Assembly: GCA_024518585.1 (NCBI GenBank)
Contig: JANIHI010000001.1
Span: 160,483 to 224,482 of the forward strand
Length of the DNA stretch: 64,000 nucleotides
Reading direction: 5' to 3'
Origin: Methanolinea sp.
Lineage (GTDB): Archaea; Halobacteriota; Methanomicrobia; Methanomicrobiales; Methanospirillaceae
Part shown: piece by piece, positions 61,626 through 64,000 of the stretch
How positions within the stretch are numbered: position 1 is the first letter of the stretch
Layout of the letters: every line of letters starts with the position of its first letter
The notes under the pieces: generated by a model
What the model saw: the letters and a program-made list of their open reading frames with translations, nothing else
Told to the model about the DNA's origin: nothing
The model's database searches: none
Translations under genes and position numbers: made by a program

Positions 61626-62050
61626 TCTTCCCGGCAAGGAAGGAGATACAGATACCGGTCACGCTCTGCGACCAGTTTACCTCGTCAAACTACTTGAAAA
61701 CCCCTCTCTTCAAAATCTCCGTTGAAACCATTCGGGTCTCTCCTGTCTCCTCCCTTTGGGATTTGACACCCCGGAAAATTCGACCCCCATATTCGCGTTC
61801 TGGCGGCCTTTCCGGGCCTCGGATTGGGTAAAATAAGTGGCAAAAACCGGCACGATTTAAGGGCCTTTGATGGCCTTTATACGAGGTGCAAACCTGCCGT
61901 ATTTTGGCAAACGGGGCAGTAATAGAGCTTATTTTCCACAGGAAAGAAAATAATCCATTTTACGGGGTTTTCCGGTATTGGCCCGGGCATGGGAGGGGGA
62001 AAAGGAGCCCGTATAGGGCTTATTTCCCCCCGGGGTAAGGACCCCCCGAA
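61626..62050. other. Non-coding stretch with repeated short motifs
   Basis: About 425 bases without a supported gene. It contains GGGCCTTTGATGGCC (an imperfect inverted repeat near 61860), GAGCTTATTTTCC (61927) and GGGCTTATTTCCCC (62016), a related pair, and a GGAGGGGGAAAAGGAG run. I see no riboswitch or tRNA pattern. Confidence 0.4.
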
Positions 62051-62377
62051 TTATTTCTGCCCAATCCGCTCTTGTGCAACCGTAAGGTATTGTGTCACAT
62101 CCTTCAGGCAGCATCCGCCGGACGGATTGTTCCGTTCGCAATTGCATCCGGTGGTTTTCATCCGGTTCATGATATCTTCGACTGCCTTGCAGGTTCCGGT
62201 CCGGACAATCTCATCGTCGATCTTCTTTTTCGTCCATCCAAAACAGTAGCAGAGGGAAACGGGATCTTCCGCCTCCTTGATGCCGACCCTACCCTGTTTT
62301 GGGTATAAAAATCTGCTTATAATGCTAAATCGATCTGGGATTCCGGTTTGTCCCCCCTGCCAAAAGATGTGGGGCAT
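62051..62377 (-). CDS. CopZ-like Fe-S/zinc metallochaperone, probably 5'-truncated
   Basis: The recognisable part (VGIKEAEDPVSLCYCFGWTKKKIDDEI...CKAVEDIMNRMKTTGCNCERNNPSGGCCLKDV) matches the cysteine-rich CopZ/BFD-like domain. Homologues carry a further N-terminal CxxC domain that is missing. The in-frame ATG at 62377 lies upstream of a TATA box (62303-62312), and no ATG, GTG or TTG falls in frame between that box and the domain. So the gene either starts at 62377, uses an unusual start, or is a 5'-deleted remnant. Confidence 0.55.
   Translation of the reverse strand: MPHIFWQGGQTGIPDRFSIISRFLYPKQGRVGIKEAEDPVSLCYCFGWTKKKIDDEIVRTGTCKAVEDIMNRMKTTGCNCERNNPSGGCCLKDVTQYLTVAQERIGQK
62303..62312 (-). 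promoter_or_regulatory. TATA box within the CopZ-like ORF
   Basis: TTTTTATACC on the minus strand, followed 30 or so bases later by AAGGAGG, a Shine-Dalgarno-like string. The two imply a transcript starting inside the track's ORF. Confidence 0.4.
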
Positions 62378-62393
62378 GATGGGACGGTGCTAT

Positions 62394-63644
62394 TTACTCG
62401 ATCTTCCCCCGCAGCAGCAGCACGAGAACCAGGCCCGACAGGAGACTGGCCCCCATGGTCCAGCCGAGCACCGCCCCGAGATTGGTGCGGTAATACCATG
62501 CGGCAATGCCCGATGCGATGAAGCCGATCTCCGTGGCGCCGAACACGATGGTAAGCCAGAACTGTAAGAGCGTCATCCGTTTCTGGTAGCGCGTGGTGAT
62601 GGCGAAACTCACGGTATCGAGGCGATCTATGACGCCTTCGTAGAGATCTCCAAGGCCGAACAGGCGCTCGCCTTCAATCGTGACCGCGTCACTAAAGCGG
62701 GTGGCTTTGGTGATGGTGCCGTAGTATTCCTCAAGAGCGTCGAGCACTTCCTGCTTGAGCGCGAGCAGTTCATCCACCGATCCCGGCATGCTGCGCGAGA
62801 GCTGCTGGTAAAGGTGCACGAGTACTGCACGTTCGATAAGCAGCAGCTCGATCGTGAGGAGAAACGGCATGACGCTCTTCGGGGGCAGGCCGGTGTCATG
62901 CATATCTCCGGCGAGATCCTCGCGCCCGTGCAGGTCCAGCCCGCTGCGGCGCGCAAGCAGCGTCAGGCCGCCTTCGCGCGTGCAATAGTCGTGGCTGAGT
63001 TCTTCATCCACCAGCCTGGGTTTGAGCGGCCTTGCTGAATGGTCAAGAAAGAGCAGATGGACGAGATTCGTCCGGTGGCGTTCAAGGATTGTTGTGAGCG
63101 GATGGTCCGGGGCGCGCAGAACGGTGACCGGAAAATACAGTCCTGACCAGGCCGGTTTGCCGGTGATTTCCTTGTTGACCGGGCCGAGCACGCGCCACAG
63201 CCTTTCGATGAGTCCGTCTCTGGCATCCGGATCGAGCCAGCCGATCCAGCGGAAAGTATCGAACGGCTGAGCTGGCGCGGGCAGCCAGATTTCCCATAGT
63301 GCTGCACCCGATGTATGGCAGATCAGGTAGACATCGGCATAGGCCGGCGTATCGCCGGGCAGATTATCGAGAGCAATCCGCCCGAGCGGCCAGCGTGTAA
63401 TGCGATGTGTCTCAACGAATGTTTTGCCCAGCAGCTGCGTTTCAAACCGGGCGAACTGCGTATCATAATCTTCAAGCTGCCGGGGCGGCAACGGCGCGAT
63501 GCCGGCAGACTGCCTCGTAAACCCTGTAAACGCACCGTGCAGGTGGATGGAGAAGAACAGCATAAAGGCCGGCTCGACGGCCAGGTCTTCAGGAAAACCC
63601 GAATCTGTGGTATCTCTGCTCGTATTGTGGGTGATTTCCATCAT
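62394..63644 (-). CDS. Hypothetical membrane-anchored protein, composition unlike neighbours
   Basis: The 416-aa protein has a long soluble N-terminal part (to about 345), including RMTLLQFWLTIVFGATEIGFIASGIAAWYY and SLLSGLVLVLLLRGKIE at the end: two membrane helices at about 355-376 and 390-410. A middle helical part has LFGLGDLYEGVIDRLDTVSFAITTRYQKR, which recalls coiled-coil regions before CorA-type membrane helices, though no GMN motif is present. Frequent GCG, CGC and CGAG codons set it apart from the rest of the window, suggesting transfer from a bacterium. I do not recognise the family. Confidence 0.7.
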   Translation of the reverse strand: MMEITHNTSRDTTDSGFPEDLAVEPAFMLFFSIHLHGAFTGFTRQSAGIAPLPPRQLEDYDTQFARFETQLLGKTFVETHRITRWPLGRIALDNLPGDTPAYADVYLICHTSGAALWEIWLPAPAQPFDTFRWIGWLDPDARDGLIERLWRVLGPVNKEITGKPAWSGLYFPVTVLRAPDHPLTTILERHRTNLVHLLFLDHSARPLKPRLVDEELSHDYCTREGGLTLLARRSGLDLHGREDLAGDMHDTGLPPKSVMPFLLTIELLLIERAVLVHLYQQLSRSMPGSVDELLALKQEVLDALEEYYGTITKATRFSDAVTIEGERLFGLGDLYEGVIDRLDTVSFAITTRYQKRMTLLQFWLTIVFGATEIGFIASGIAAWYYRTNLGAVLGWTMGASLLSGLVLVLLLRGKIE

Positions 63645-63920
63645 GACTCATGTTGTCTTATTCATTCCATCCATATCATCTGATCGCATCAGGGTGATAT
63701 CCGGGCATTTCAGTGGCAATGAGGGCTGGGAATGGATAAAAGCATCCTATGCAGGAATGATTTGCAGAGCTGCAATCCTCCTCATATCAGGTGCCGGACA
63801 GTGGTCAGGACAATGCCGGGCGTTGCAGCCGGAACGGACCCGTGCCTGAACAAGGGTAGCCTGTCCAATCAGGATTTTGGTATGTAAATCATAAATGGAA
63901 TAGGATCAACCTGAATCCAC
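63645..63920. other. Non-coding stretch near the right edge
   Basis: No gene supported. It contains AGCCTGTCCAA at 63858-63868, related to the palindrome at 57008, preceded by TGCCTGAACA (63843-63852), and an AT-rich TTGGTATGTAAATCATAAATGG zone near 63880 that could be a promoter. Confidence 0.4.
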
Positions 63921-64000
63921 ATGAGGGTCAGGTTGAGCGAGGAAAATATTAGCAGACGAGACAAGTTCCAGAATCTGGTTGAGGTTGAAATACCTGGGTT
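63921..64000 (+). CDS. Start of an unidentified ORF cut by the window end
   Basis: ATG 63921 opens an uninterrupted frame of 26 codons to the window end (MRVRLSEENISRRDKFQNLV...). It is too short to identify. Its distance of about 63 bases from the AGCCTGTCCAA string and the basic start would suit a transposase, but this is a guess. Confidence 0.3.
   Translation, partial: MRVRLSEENISRRDKFQNLVEVEIPG

Overview
The window is a piece of a methanogenic archaeon's chromosome. Archaeal-only genes run through it: Rpb4, L21e, L31e, L39e, S19e, LX, SRP54, Pus10, TrmY, IF-6 and prefoldin alpha. Methanogen markers are the methanofuran gene mfnB and a DUF2099 'methanogenesis marker 8' gene. High GC, class III ribonucleotide reductase, AVSE(I/L)IG-type pilins with PT-rich linkers and TATA boxes about 25 nt before many starts suggest the order Methanomicrobiales. 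That placement is inference; no 16S gene or mcr operon is present.

Layout. (1) 0-3.6 kb: the 3' end of a LarE-like sulfur transferase, a TPR protein, an orphan nitrogenase-component-1-like protein, a lipoprotein and a 45-aa cysteine-rich protein missed by the ORF track. (2) 3.66-16.1 kb, minus strand: a nearly gapless string for translation, RNA modification and protein targeting: CorC-like protein, purN, rnp4, a YhbY-like protein, then (after a hairpin and a promoter) S19e, PDCD5, PP-loop ATPase, L39e, L31e, IF-6, LX, prefoldin alpha, FtsY, SRP54, TrmY, Pus10, L21e, Rpb4, DUF655, RsmA and an Mtq2/HemK-like methylase. Many of these genes overlap by ATGA or TGATG. (3) 16.2-42.3 kb: mixed housekeeping genes on both strands, including exonuclease VII, a TGS GTPase, a sugar nucleotidyltransferase, a CBS-ParB protein, Hsp20, ValS, Tmk, HisA-like/MfnB, GuaB, an ArsR regulator, class III RNR with a redoxin, ThpR and the CCA enzyme. 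(4) 42.4-53.9 kb: a surface region with a large pilin-like protein, a small pilin, three paralogous PKD-domain proteins sharing two further domains, a 30-repeat TPR protein, and another secreted anchored protein. (5) 53.9-64 kb: marker 8, an IS1634-family insertion with inverted repeats and a 6-bp target duplication, a ferredoxin gene broken by an in-frame TGA, then an aldehyde:ferredoxin oxidoreductase module (AOR, ferredoxin, MoeB-like, MoaD-like), a CDF metal exporter, a truncated CopZ-like gene and a membrane protein of unlike composition. Short related repeats lie near both edges of this last block.

Functional reading. The long minus-strand string couples ribosome assembly, tRNA/rRNA modification and co-translational targeting. 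The AOR block pairs a tungsto/molybdoenzyme with genes able to make its pterin dithiolene sulfur and with an electron carrier. The best candidate for something undescribed is the PKD surface locus: three proteins share one plan (N-terminal membrane helix, 'H-x-G-G-D' domain, linker, one or two PKD domains, and a roughly 165-aa C-terminal domain I do not recognise).

Limits: all calls come from reading the translated track and the bases by eye. No database search, alignment or folding program was run. No tRNA, rRNA or CRISPR array was seen.
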